Assembly: GCF_000429865.1 (NCBI RefSeq)
Contig: NZ_KE386980.1
Coordinates: 118,890-182,889, forward strand
DNA from: Cucumibacter marinus DSM 18995
Lineage (GTDB): Bacteria; Pseudomonadota; Alphaproteobacteria; Rhizobiales; Devosiaceae
Reading direction: 5' to 3'
DNA: 64,000 bases
The position numbers and the translations under genes were made by a program. The notes below the pieces were generated by a model. It saw only the letters and a list, made by a program, of their open reading frames with translations. It was not told the DNA's origin and ran no database searches. The first letter of the stretch is position 1. Every line of letters starts with the position of its first letter. This document shows positions 8,310 to 16,023 of the stretch, one piece after another.

Positions 8310-9515
8310 ATGGCAGAGGCATTCATTTGCGCCTACATCCGCACCCCCATCGGCCGTTTCGGCGGCTCCCTCTCCAAGGTGCGGGCAGACGATCTCGGCA
8401 CCGTTCCGCTCACCCATTTGATGGCCGAACACACCGGCGTCGATTGGGAGGCGGTTGACGATGTGATCTATGGCTGCGCCAACCAGGCCGGCGAAGACAA
8501 CCGCAATGTGGCCCGCATGTCGCTGCTTCTGGCTGGCCTGCCCGTCACGGTGACCGGCACCACCATCAACCGGCTTTGCGGGTCGGGCATGGATGCGGTG
8601 ATCACCGCCGCCCGCGCCATCAAGGCCGGGGAAGCGGATCTGATGATCGCAGGCGGCGTCGAGAGCATGTCCCGCGCGCCCTTCGTCATGCCCAAGGCGG
8701 AAACGGCCTTTTCCCGCAATGCCGAGATCTACGACACCACGATCGGCTGGCGTTTCGTCAATCCGGTGATGAAGAAGCAGTACGGCGTCGATTCCATGCC
8801 CGAGACCGGCGAGAACGTCGCCGAGGACTACGGCATCTCGCGCGCAGACCAGGACGCTTTTGCCGTCAGCTCGCAACAACGCGCCGCCGCCGCCCAGGCC
8901 AATGGCCGGCTGGCCAGGGAGATCACCCCGGTGACGATTCCCCAGCGCAAGGGCGATCCGGTGATTGTCGACACCGATGAGCATCCGCGCGGCGACACTA
9001 CGATTGAAAAGCTCGCCAAATTGCCGACTCCTTTCCGTGAAGGTGGCACCGTGACTGCCGGCAATGCTTCCGGTGTCAATGATGGCGCAGCGGCGCTGAT
9101 CATTGCCTCCGAGGAAGCGGCCAGGAAGCACAGTCTGACCCCCATTGCCCGCATTCTCGGCGGGGCAACGGCGGGCGTGCCGCCGCGCATCATGGGTATG
9201 GGCCCGGCACCGGCGACCAAGAAGCTATGCGCGCGCCTGGGGCTCTCGCCTTCGGATTTCGATGTCATCGAACTCAACGAGGCGTTCGCAAGCCAGGGCA
9301 TCGCGGTCTTGCGTGAGCTGGGCCTTGATCCCGCAGCCGAGCACATCAATCCCAATGGTGGCGCCATCGCCATCGGTCATCCGCTCGGCATGTCCGGTGC
9401 CCGCATCACCGGCACGGCGGCGCTTGAACTCAAGGAATGGGGCTCCAGGCGCGCTTTGGCCACCATGTGCATCGGCGTTGGCCAGGGCATCGCCATCGCG
9501 TTGGAGGCGGTCTGA
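8310..9515 (+). CDS. pcaF: 3-oxoadipyl-CoA thiolase
   Basis: Thiolase that splits beta-ketoadipyl-CoA with CoA into succinyl-CoA and acetyl-CoA, the last step of the pathway. The nucleophilic Cys is in NRLCGSGMDA (about residue 90), the catalytic His in GHPLGMSGAR, and the second Cys in TMCIGVGQGIA near the end. 401 residues, usual for PcaF. The first residues (AEAFICAYIRTPIGRFGG) match PcaF rather than the housekeeping acetoacetyl-CoA thiolase, and its place directly after pcaIJ makes the call secure. Confidence 0.95.
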   Translation: MAEAFICAYIRTPIGRFGGSLSKVRADDLGTVPLTHLMAEHTGVDWEAVDDVIYGCANQAGEDNRNVARMSLLLAGLPVTVTGTTINRLCGSGMDAVITAARAIKAGEADLMIAGGVESMSRAPFVMPKAETAFSRNAEIYDTTIGWRFVNPVMKKQYGVDSMPETGENVAEDYGISRADQDAFAVSSQQRAAAAQANGRLAREITPVTIPQRKGDPVIVDTDEHPRGDTTIEKLAKLPTPFREGGTVTAGNASGVNDGAAALIIASEEAARKHSLTPIARILGGATAGVPPRIMGMGPAPATKKLCARLGLSPSDFDVIELNEAFASQGIAVLRELGLDPAAEHINPNGGAIAIGHPLGMSGARITGTAALELKEWGSRRALATMCIGVGQGIAIALEAV

Positions 9516-9516
9516 C

Positions 9517-10569
9517 ATGTCGGCTTCGGTTCTCGAACATGGATGGCTGAGCCATCTGCTTGGTGATCAGGAAGGGCAGGGCGCCTTTACCGATGAAACC
9601 GAGCTGCGCACCATGCTCGATTTCGAGCGGGCGCTGGCGGAAACCGAGGCCGAACTTGGTATTATCCCTCAAAAGGCAGCCACCGCGATCGTCTCGGCGA
9701 TCGAGACCTTCGAGCCCGATTGGGCAGCACTGGGCGAAGGTGCCCGGCAGGATGGTGTGGTCGTTCCGGCGCTGGTCAAGCAGTTGCGCAAGGCCGTCGG
9801 CGAAGCCCATGGCCGCCACGTCCACAAGGGCGCGACGTCTCAAGATGTGATCGACACAAGCCTCGCCCTGCGTCTCAAGACGCTGATAAAGCCCTTTGAC
9901 GTCCGCGTCGGCAGGGTCATCGAGGCGTTGAACAAACTTGAGGCAGAGGCCGGCGGCAAGACCATCTGGGCGCAGACCCGGATGCAGCGGGCGCTCGAGA
10001 TTTCCGCGGCCGACAAGATTGCGGGCTGGCGTCAGCCGCTCGCCAACCTCGCCGGTGGCCTGCCCGCCATCGGTGAGGCCATTGCGGTCGTGCAGCTTGG
10101 CGGTCCGGTCGGCAACGGATCGGGGTTTGAAGGGCATGCCCGCGAATTGCGCGCCATGATGGCGGAACGCCTTGGGCTGGGCGATCCGGGCTATTGCTGG
10201 CATGCCGACCGGGCGCGGATCACGACTTTCGCCAATTGGCTGTGCCAGCTTTCAGGCGCGCTCGGCAAGATGGGGCAGGACATTGCATTGCTGGCCCAAA
10301 CCGAAAACGCCACCATCAAACTTGAGGGCGGCGGTGGGTCGTCCGCCATGCCGCACAAGAACAACCCGGTCAGCGCCGAAATTCTGGTGACGCTCGCCCG
10401 CTTCAACGCTGCTCAGCTTGGCGGGCTTTCACAGGCGCTCGTGCATGAAAACGAACGTTCCGGCGCCGCCTGGACCCTCGAATGGATGATCCTGCCGCAA
10501 ATGGTGGTCGCCGCCCTTGCAGGTTTGCGTCATGCCGGGCAAGTTCTCGATCAGAGTAGATTCGTCTGA
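9517..10569 (+). CDS. pcaB: 3-carboxy-cis,cis-muconate cycloisomerase
   Basis: Member of the fumarase/aspartase superfamily that lactonises beta-carboxymuconate, the product of PcaHG, to gamma-carboxymuconolactone. The superfamily signature GSSAMPHKNNP with its flexible loop is present around residue 275, and KGATSQDVIDTSLALRLK carries the first conserved region. The protein is 350 residues, the short alphaproteobacterial form, not the ~450-residue Pseudomonas type. ATG 9517 comes one base after the pcaF stop codon; longer readings in this frame run over pcaF and are rejected. Confidence 0.92.
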   Translation: MSASVLEHGWLSHLLGDQEGQGAFTDETELRTMLDFERALAETEAELGIIPQKAATAIVSAIETFEPDWAALGEGARQDGVVVPALVKQLRKAVGEAHGRHVHKGATSQDVIDTSLALRLKTLIKPFDVRVGRVIEALNKLEAEAGGKTIWAQTRMQRALEISAADKIAGWRQPLANLAGGLPAIGEAIAVVQLGGPVGNGSGFEGHARELRAMMAERLGLGDPGYCWHADRARITTFANWLCQLSGALGKMGQDIALLAQTENATIKLEGGGGSSAMPHKNNPVSAEILVTLARFNAAQLGGLSQALVHENERSGAAWTLEWMILPQMVVAALAGLRHAGQVLDQSRFV

Positions 10570-10586
10570 TTGAGAGGCCACGGGAC

Positions 10587-11768
10587 GTGATCACCCACCG
10601 CGTCGATGTCGCGATCGTCGGCGCCGGCCCGGCGGGGCTGTTGCTTTCCCAGATGCTCGATATGAGCGGCATTACATCGGTCGTAGTTGAGAAACTTGGC
10701 CGATCCGACGTGCTCACCCGCAATCACCCCGCCATGATCGAGGCCGCCTCGGTTCAGGCCCTGCGCGATGCCGGGATCGGTGAACGCCTGTCGCGTGACG
10801 GCTACCCGCAGACCGGCTTCGAGTTTGCCTTCTCGGGGCGCCGCCATCGGATCGATCTGCAAAGGCTCGCCGGCAAACGGATGACCCTTTATAGCCAGGC
10901 TGATCTCACGCAGGACCTCGTCGATGCCCGACAAAAGCGCGCCGGAACGGTCTTTTGGGAGGCCCGTAATGTGCAGTTCGACGCGCTGGAGACCGAGACA
11001 CCGGCGGTCGGTTTTGAAATGCGCGACCGCGCCTACCGCATCGATGCGCGCTTCATCGTCGGTTGCGACGGGGCCGACAGCGCCGCCAGGGCCGCGATAC
11101 CTGATGACAGGCTGACCTTGCACACCCGCGACTATCCCTTTGCCTGGATGAGCGTGCTCGCCGAGGTGCCGCCGGCCTGCGAGGAGTTCGTCTATGCCAG
11201 CCATGATGACGGGCTCGCCCTGTGTGCCATGCGTTCGCCGACCCGCGCACGCTACTACATGCAGGTCAACCCGAATGAAAACCTCGATGCCTGGCCAGAC
11301 CGCCGGGTCTGGGACGAACTGGTGAAGCGGTTCGGCGGGCACGCGGACCGCGATCTGGTGCGCGGCCCCATTACCGACAAGTCGGTGACCGGCTTCCGCT
11401 CCATGGTCGCCGAACCCATGCGCTATGGGTCGCTTTTTCTGGCCGGTGATGCCGCCCACACCCTGCCCCATACTGGCGCCAAGGGACTAAACCTCGCCAT
11501 TTCAGACGTCTGGATCCTGCACCGCGCCCTGGCGGCCTATTTCACGTCAGGCAGCAACGCCCTGATCGATGCCTATTCCGAGACCTGCCTCAGGCGGATC
11601 TGGAAGGCAGAACGCTTCTCCTGGTGGATGACCTGGTTCACCCACGCCTATCCGGATTTCTCGAGTTTCGACCGCAACATGCAGCGCGCCGAATTCGAAT
11701 ATGTCATCGGCTCGGAAGCCGCCGCGACGGCCATTGCCGAGAACTATGCCGGCCTGCCCATCCTTTAG
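10587..11768 (+). CDS. pobA: 4-hydroxybenzoate 3-monooxygenase
   Basis: FAD-dependent aromatic hydroxylase that makes protocatechuate from 4-hydroxybenzoate with NAD(P)H and O2. The N-terminal dinucleotide-binding loop VAIVGAGPAGLLLS and the second FAD motif LFLAGDAAHTLPHTGAKG are intact, and 393 residues matches PobA. It uses a GTG start at 10587, preceded by GAGAGG. No pobR regulator lies beside it, so expression probably follows the pca promoter (inference from the short spacing to pcaB). Its TAG overlaps the stop codon of the convergent kinase gene. Confidence 0.94.
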   Translation: MITHRVDVAIVGAGPAGLLLSQMLDMSGITSVVVEKLGRSDVLTRNHPAMIEAASVQALRDAGIGERLSRDGYPQTGFEFAFSGRRHRIDLQRLAGKRMTLYSQADLTQDLVDARQKRAGTVFWEARNVQFDALETETPAVGFEMRDRAYRIDARFIVGCDGADSAARAAIPDDRLTLHTRDYPFAWMSVLAEVPPACEEFVYASHDDGLALCAMRSPTRARYYMQVNPNENLDAWPDRRVWDELVKRFGGHADRDLVRGPITDKSVTGFRSMVAEPMRYGSLFLAGDAAHTLPHTGAKGLNLAISDVWILHRALAAYFTSGSNALIDAYSETCLRRIWKAERFSWWMTWFTHAYPDFSSFDRNMQRAEFEYVIGSEAAATAIAENYAGLPIL

Positions 11769-12691
11769 CCCGCGACCGCCGCGCGGGCCTTGTCCATCGG
11801 CATGAGCGCACCGCGATGCATCACCACTTTGGCAGCCAGCCGGTGCGCCAGCTTTGCAGCCTCGGGTGGTTCGTGCCGGTTGAGCCGGCTTGCGAGATAA
11901 CCACCATTGAAGCTGTCGCCGGCCCCGGTGGTGTCTACCGGCACTTCGACCGTTGTGTCGGGCGCAACCTCAACCCGGTTTTCGCCGCGTACGACGAGCG
12001 CCGGGCCGGGTCCGGATTTGACCACCACTTCATCGGCGCCGTAACCGAGATACCGATCAGCGGTCGCCGATTTGTCGGCATCACCGAACAGGGTCTGTTC
12101 GTCGTCGAAGCTGGGCAGCACCACTTCCGATACGGCCCCCGCGCGTTCGAATGCGGCGCGCGCCTCTACAGGGCTCGACCAAAGGACTGGCCGGTAGTTC
12201 GGGTCGAACGCCACGCCGCGGCCCGAGGCCCGCACGGATTCGAGCCCTGCCAGCAAGCGTGTCCGTGCTTCAGCGGGCAAAATGGCCAGCGTCACCCCGG
12301 AGAAATAGACATGCCCGGCGCGGGCAAGAACCGATGCCAACAGGCCCGGATCCTCGGCCAACTCGCGCGCCGCCGACTGGTCCCGCCAATAGGTGAAGCG
12401 GCGGTCATTGTTTTCCTGATGGATCAAATAGAGGCCTGGTCGCTTGCCGGTGAGGCGCGGTATGTCGCCCGCCTGAATGCCGGCTTCCTCGAAGAATGCG
12501 ATCATCCGGTCCGAATAGATGTCATCGCCAAGCGCGGTCAGAAAGCTGGTCGGCCAGTCGGCGGGGTCGAGAAGCGCCCGCAGATACCAGGTTGTGTTGA
12601 GGGTATCCCCCGCAAATCCCAGCCGGTAGTCAGCACCGTCGCTGGCGCTGAGCTCGATCATGCATTCCCCGATACTGAGGAGTTCCGACAT
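11765..12691 (-). CDS. kdgK: PfkB-family sugar kinase, likely 2-keto-3-deoxygluconate kinase
   Basis: Ribokinase-fold kinase that would phosphorylate 2-dehydro-3-deoxygluconate to KDPG for the Entner-Doudoroff route. The N-terminal LSIGECMIELS with GFAGDTLNTTWYLR, the substrate-specific HQENNDRRFTYWRDQSAAR and the catalytic PVDTTGAGDSFNGGYL (Asp as general base) all fit KdgK. ATG 12691 gives 308 residues, the normal size; the open frame continues far upstream but only as antisense to the aldehyde dehydrogenase. A bare kinase with no kdgA or uronate genes beside it, so substrate assignment comes from motifs alone. Confidence 0.82.
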   Translation of the reverse strand: MSELLSIGECMIELSASDGADYRLGFAGDTLNTTWYLRALLDPADWPTSFLTALGDDIYSDRMIAFFEEAGIQAGDIPRLTGKRPGLYLIHQENNDRRFTYWRDQSAARELAEDPGLLASVLARAGHVYFSGVTLAILPAEARTRLLAGLESVRASGRGVAFDPNYRPVLWSSPVEARAAFERAGAVSEVVLPSFDDEQTLFGDADKSATADRYLGYGADEVVVKSGPGPALVVRGENRVEVAPDTTVEVPVDTTGAGDSFNGGYLASRLNRHEPPEAAKLAHRLAAKVVMHRGALMPMDKARAAVAG

Positions 12692-12856
12692 ATCCCGCTC
12701 CCTGTTTTGATCGGTGATAGCGGATTTGCCGAACCGTGCAAGAGGCTCTCCATCCAGAAGTGAGGATCCCTCAACCACCTCATACTTTTTGAGGAGTGTC
12801 AGATCGCTTGACTTGCCCCATGATGGCGCCGCCGGGCCAGACTTCGGGAGGATTGT

Positions 12857-14230
12857 ATGTTTCAACTTATTTCGCCGGTCGATGGATCGCTCTATCACGA
12901 GCGGCCTGCCGGCACGCTCGACGAGGCGCGCGCCGCGATTGCCAAGGCGCGGAAGGCCCAGGCCGAATGGGTGCGGGTGCCCATCGCCGAACGCGCGGCG
13001 ATGGTGCGCCGGGCCATCGAGCATCTGCGTACTGTCGACGACGATGTCGTCACCGAACTGGCCTGGATGATGGGACGGCCCGTCCAGTACGGCGGCGAAG
13101 TGGGAGATGTCGAGGAGCGCGCCTTCTACATGGCCGATATCGCCGAAGAGGCGCTCAAGCCGATCGAGATCGAGATGTCCAATGCCCGCCACCGCATGAT
13201 CAAGCGCATGCCGTTTGGTGTCGTGCTGGTCATCGCGCCTTGGAACTATCCCTACCTCACGGCGGTCAACACCATCGTTCCGGCCCTGATTGCGGGCAAC
13301 GCCGTGTTTCTCAAGCATTCCGAACAGACCATGCTGGCAGGCGACCGGTTCGCCGACGGCATGAAGGCTGCGGGTCTGCCCGAGGGTCTGTTCATCAACA
13401 TGATGCTTGAACACGACACCATCGGCACGCTGATCCAGGAGCGGGCCTTCGGCTTCGTCAATTTCACCGGCTCTGTTGCCGGTGGGCAGGCGGTCGAGCG
13501 CGTCGCGGCCGGCACTTTCACCTCGATTGGTCTCGAACTGGGCGGCAAGGACGCGGCCTATGTCATGGAAGACTTCGACGTCGACGCCAAGGCCGAGGAA
13601 ATGATCACCGGCGCCATGTTCAACAACGGGCAGTGCTGCTGCTCGATCGAACGGCTTTATATCGCGGCCCCGGTCTATGACCGCGTGCTCGAGAAGATCG
13701 TCTCGGTTGTCGAAGGCCTCAAGCTCGGCAATCCGCTCGATCCGGAAACCAGTATCGGCCCCATGGCGCATCGCCGCTTCGCCGACGCGGTGCGCAAACA
13801 GGTCGCCGAGGCGATCGAGCAGGGTGCCACCCCGATGATCGACCCGGCCCTGTTCCCCGAGGATGATGGCGGCACCTATCTCGCCCCGCAGATCCTGACC
13901 AATGTCACCAACGACATGCCCTTCATGCGTGACGAAAGCTTCGGTCCCGTGGTGGGTGTCATGAAGGTCGAGAGCGATGAAGAGGCCATCGCGCTGATCA
14001 ACGACAGCGATTATGGCCTCGCCGCCTCGCTGTGGACCAACGACATGACCCGCGCCGAAGGTATCGCCGATCAGCTCGAGGTGGGCACGGTCTGGATGAA
14101 CAAGGTCGAGTATCTCGATCCGGCCCTGTGCTGGACGGGCTGCAAGAATACCGGCCGGGGCGGTGCGCTCTCGGTGATCGGCTACCAGTCGGTCACCCGG
14201 CCCAAATCCTATCATCTGTCGATGGCATGA
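12857..14230 (+). CDS. NAD(P)-dependent aldehyde dehydrogenase
   Basis: Oxidises an aldehyde to the acid. The 457-residue protein has the ALDH fold with cofactor segment VIAPWNYPYL (about 126-134), general base Glu227 in LELGGKD and catalytic Cys261 in NNGQCCCS, 34 residues apart as in other ALDHs. Good Shine-Dalgarno GGGAGG precedes the ATG. A 24-base hairpin follows the gene. Substrate unknown: the family is close to the succinate-semialdehyde-like ALDHs. The neighbours, a sugar kinase and a SnoaL-like protein, do not define a pathway. Confidence 0.87.
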   Translation: MFQLISPVDGSLYHERPAGTLDEARAAIAKARKAQAEWVRVPIAERAAMVRRAIEHLRTVDDDVVTELAWMMGRPVQYGGEVGDVEERAFYMADIAEEALKPIEIEMSNARHRMIKRMPFGVVLVIAPWNYPYLTAVNTIVPALIAGNAVFLKHSEQTMLAGDRFADGMKAAGLPEGLFINMMLEHDTIGTLIQERAFGFVNFTGSVAGGQAVERVAAGTFTSIGLELGGKDAAYVMEDFDVDAKAEEMITGAMFNNGQCCCSIERLYIAAPVYDRVLEKIVSVVEGLKLGNPLDPETSIGPMAHRRFADAVRKQVAEAIEQGATPMIDPALFPEDDGGTYLAPQILTNVTNDMPFMRDESFGPVVGVMKVESDEEAIALINDSDYGLAASLWTNDMTRAEGIADQLEVGTVWMNKVEYLDPALCWTGCKNTGRGGALSVIGYQSVTRPKSYHLSMA

Positions 14231-14242
14231 ACGGCAGGTGAG

Positions 14243-14272
14243 GGCCGGGCGCTTCGGCGTCCGGCCGGTTTC
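14243..14272 (+). terminator. Likely terminator after the aldehyde dehydrogenase
   Basis: GGCCGGGCGC (14243-14252), loop TTCG, GCGTCCGGCC (14257-14266) with one G-U pair, followed by GGTTTCG. The stem and UUCG loop are strong, the T-run is short. Confidence 0.6.
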
Positions 14273-14297
14273 GATCGGTCGACGGCAGATCGGGGCT

Positions 14298-14735
14298 TCA
14301 AATGATCCCGTGTGTCTTGAGCGCCTCCTGTTCGTCGCCGGTGATCCAGCCGAACACCCTCGCATCATTGCCAGGAAGCTGAACCAGATAGTGAACCTCG
14401 AAATCGATCCTAGTTTCGGGCAGGTCCGCACGCGCGTACTCGGCTGTCCATGAGACATGTGCCAGGCAGTGAAGGTCATCGATGGGCGTGGTCCGCACTG
14501 TCCTGATCCGCATCGCGCGGGTGCCGATCTGTCTGTAATAGGCGTATCCGTCGGTTACCGCCTTGGTGAACTGCTGGTCGTTCTTGCCGGTCATGACACC
14601 GGCTGGCCCCGCGCCGATAAACTCCGACGCATAGAGCGACGCGACCTCGCCGGGATCAACGTCGCCGCCGCCAAGCGCCTGATTCATCAGCTTTTCATAT
14701 CGCTCGAACAGTCGTCTGACCGCAGTGTCAGGCAT
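14298..14735 (-). CDS. SnoaL-like / NTF2-fold small protein
   Basis: Cytosolic 145-residue protein predicted to take the NTF2-like cone fold (SnoaL-like, DUF4440-type): an N-terminal helical pair (AVRRLFERYEKLMNQALGGG), the ASLYASEFIGAGPAGV segment, then strands through CLAHVSWTAEY and FEVHYLVQL. An excellent AAAGGAG ribosome binding site stands before ATG 14735, so it is surely expressed as protein. These proteins can be hydrolases, isomerases or ligand binders; nothing here decides. It is isolated: a convergent ALDH on one side and a repeat-filled gap on the other. Confidence 0.75.
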   Translation of the reverse strand: MPDTAVRRLFERYEKLMNQALGGGDVDPGEVASLYASEFIGAGPAGVMTGKNDQQFTKAVTDGYAYYRQIGTRAMRIRTVRTTPIDDLHCLAHVSWTAEYARADLPETRIDFEVHYLVQLPGNDARVFGWITGDEQEALKTHGII

Positions 14736-14869
14736 GAGATCTCCTTTGATCGGACCCGGCCAAGGGCGGCGTGCGGGCGCTAGAAGCTATCATACGGATT
14801 TCGGCAGAAGGACAAGAACCGAAGCGGGTTTCTCTCCGTCTGATATGCCCGATTTCCACCCTCGTCCTT

Positions 14870-14980
14870 CCTGGTTCGCCCTTCGACCAGCTCAGGAAGC
14901 TCACCATGAGGGCCCAGGGTGAGGGCTTTGGGTTGCATCCTCCCGGGCCGCCCCGGACGCCTTTTACCTCGCGCCGGTGG
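14870..14980. repeat. Intergenic palindromic repeat module
   Basis: Contains CCTTCGACCAGCTCAGG, an inverted CCCTC/GAGGG pair and the stretch GGTTGCATCCTCCCGGGC followed by GCCCCGGAC. The last part recurs nearly identically at 51233-51255, so this is a dispersed REP-type unit. Confidence 0.7.
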
Positions 14981-15025
14981 GCTGGCCGGGACAGCGCTGT
15001 GTGTTTGTATGGCGTTGCTGCACAC

Positions 15026-15110
15026 TCTCCCTCATCCTGAGCTTGTCGAAGGATGGGCCCTTTCGCTTCACGCCCTCGTGGTTCGCCCTTCGACCAGCTC
15101 AGGGTGAGGG
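15026..15110. repeat. Pair of REP-like modules in opposite orientation
   Basis: CTCATCCTGAGCTTGTCGAAGG (from 15030) is followed by CCTTCGACCAGCTCAGG and GGTGAGGG (to 15110). The second is close to the reverse complement of the first, so the pair could fold as one REPIN-like structure. Confidence 0.65.
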
Positions 15111-15196
15111 CTCGGGGGAGCATACTACCGGGCCGTCCCGGCCTCCGAGCCGGGGCCTCGCTGCAATTGGGCATGGAGGTCCCGGCTCTCTCTTTG

Positions 15197-15289
15197 TCTC
15201 ACGGCGCGTACCGCTCCGGTCACGACGCTGGTCGCTGTGACCTTCGCTGCGTCTGCGACGGCGCGGCGCAAAAGTGCGCCGGGGTCCTC
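15197..15289. repeat. 93-bp dispersed repeat, copy 1
   Basis: Nearly identical to 63841-63933, with a handful of mismatches (first at the seventh codon-sized block, CGCGTACC versus CGCGCACC). It contains the inverted pair GGTCAC/GTGACC and the hairpin GGCGC...GCGCC around an AAAA core. Both copies sit between GC-rich palindromic modules in noncoding DNA. Confidence 0.85.
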
Positions 15290-15342
15290 GGCTCTCGTGA
15301 GCCTCGTCCTTCTTTTCCCACGCTGATCTTCCCTTGTTTCCA

Positions 15343-15591
15343 TCAGACACCCCAACAGGCCCGGCAGGCTTTCACCTCCAGGGTTTCAAAGAACAGAGCG
15401 GGAGAGAGGCGCAGGGCGTCTCGTCGCAAAACTAAAACAATGAGACGGCCAGCGCCTCTCTCACCCGGGGTTTTGGGCTTGGACTGCGTCAACGGGCTGG
15501 GGTCAATCCCCGCCATGTTTCCACGGTGCGCTGCCGCCGTAACGGCAGCCGGCTCCGGCACAGTTTTGGCCTTCCCTGAGGCGACCCTCAT
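15343..15591 (-). CDS. Orphan 82-codon open frame (doubtful)
   Basis: An open frame from ATG 15591 to a stop at 15343 encodes a basic 82-residue product with no recognised domain (it includes GERGAGRLIVLVLRRDALRL). It spans a long hairpin at 15402-15462, lacks a clear ribosome binding site and lies among repeats. It could equally be noncoding or a degraded remnant. It is listed because nothing else explains this stretch. Confidence 0.2.
   Translation of the reverse strand: MRVASGKAKTVPEPAAVTAAAHRGNMAGIDPSPLTQSKPKTPGERGAGRLIVLVLRRDALRLSPALFFETLEVKACRACWGV
15402..15462. ncRNA. Long interrupted hairpin, possible structured RNA
   Basis: GAGAGAGGCGC (15402-15412) pairs exactly with GCGCCTCTCTC (15452-15462), and inside it CGTCTC (15417-15422) pairs with GAGACG (15442-15447), leaving an A/T-rich 19-base loop. 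A two-storey stem this regular is unlikely by chance, but no promoter or T-run identifies the transcribed strand. Confidence 0.3.
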
Positions 15592-15707
15592 GGAACCCGG
15601 ACCCTTTCCGGCGGAAGGCTCGTATGCATCCTCGCTCCGTGCCGGCAGGTGAGTGGATGATAAGAGAGGTAGTGTGGGTGGGGATTAGTTTGTTGGCACG
15701 GCCCAAA

Positions 15708-15876
15708 CCCTCCCCCTTGCGGGGAGGGTGGTGAGCGCAGCGAACCGGGTGGGGGTGCCAATTGGAAGCTGCATTCCACTCGTTGTGCCGCAGCTCAAGC
15801 ATACCCCCACCCTGTCTCGCGACGGATTTGGCACTCGCCAAATCCTGCTCAACGTCCCTCCCCGCAAGGGGGAGGG
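15708..15876. mobile_element. 169-bp element with 21-bp terminal inverted repeats (MITE/REPIN-like)
   Basis: The 21-bp end at 15708-15728 (CCCTCCCCCTTGCGGGGAGG plus G) is the exact reverse complement of 15856-15876. A second exact pair lies inside, GGGTGGGGGT (15747-15756) with ACCCCCACCC (15803-15812). No coding capacity and no obvious target duplication was seen. This nested palindromic design is that of a non-autonomous element or REP doublet. Confidence 0.7.
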
Positions 15877-15908
15877 AAAGGCACGTCACAGGCGCTTTCA
15901 CATTCCGC

Positions 15909-15985
15909 CCACGCCCTTCGTGGTTCGACCAGCTCACCATGAGGGCTCAGGAGGCTCAAGGTGAGGGCGCGAGGAGGATGCTGCA
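15909..15985. repeat. Intergenic REP-like module
   Basis: CGCCCTTCGTGGTTCGACC followed by AGCTCACCATGAGGG and GGTGAGGGCGCGAGGAGG. It is the same family as the modules at 14870 and 15073, ending just before the aminotransferase stop. Confidence 0.6.
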
Positions 15986-16023
15986 CGTCCGGGGCTGCAT
16001 CTCAGAGTAAATGATTGCGCCCC

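Larger units (their letters stand above)
14736..16023. other. 1.3-kb gene-poor gap packed with repeats
   Basis: No convincing gene was found between the SnoaL-like gene and the aminotransferase. The space holds several intergenic repeat modules also seen near 23.7, 51.2-51.8 and 63.8 kb, an element with 21-bp terminal inverted repeats, a long hairpin and one orphan 82-codon open frame. Each is listed separately. Confidence 0.8.

Noticed and set aside
12692..14479. Minus-strand continuation of the KDG kinase frame
   Set aside because: Antisense to the aldehyde dehydrogenase, which has intact catalytic motifs; no domain recognised in the extension.
15196..15355. Small minus-strand open frames over the 93-bp repeat
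   Set aside because: Similar short peptides appear in both repeat copies only because the DNA is repeated; no ribosome binding site or domain.
14736..16023. CRISPR-like array
   Set aside because: Repeats are palindromic modules of different lengths with irregular spacing and no cas genes.
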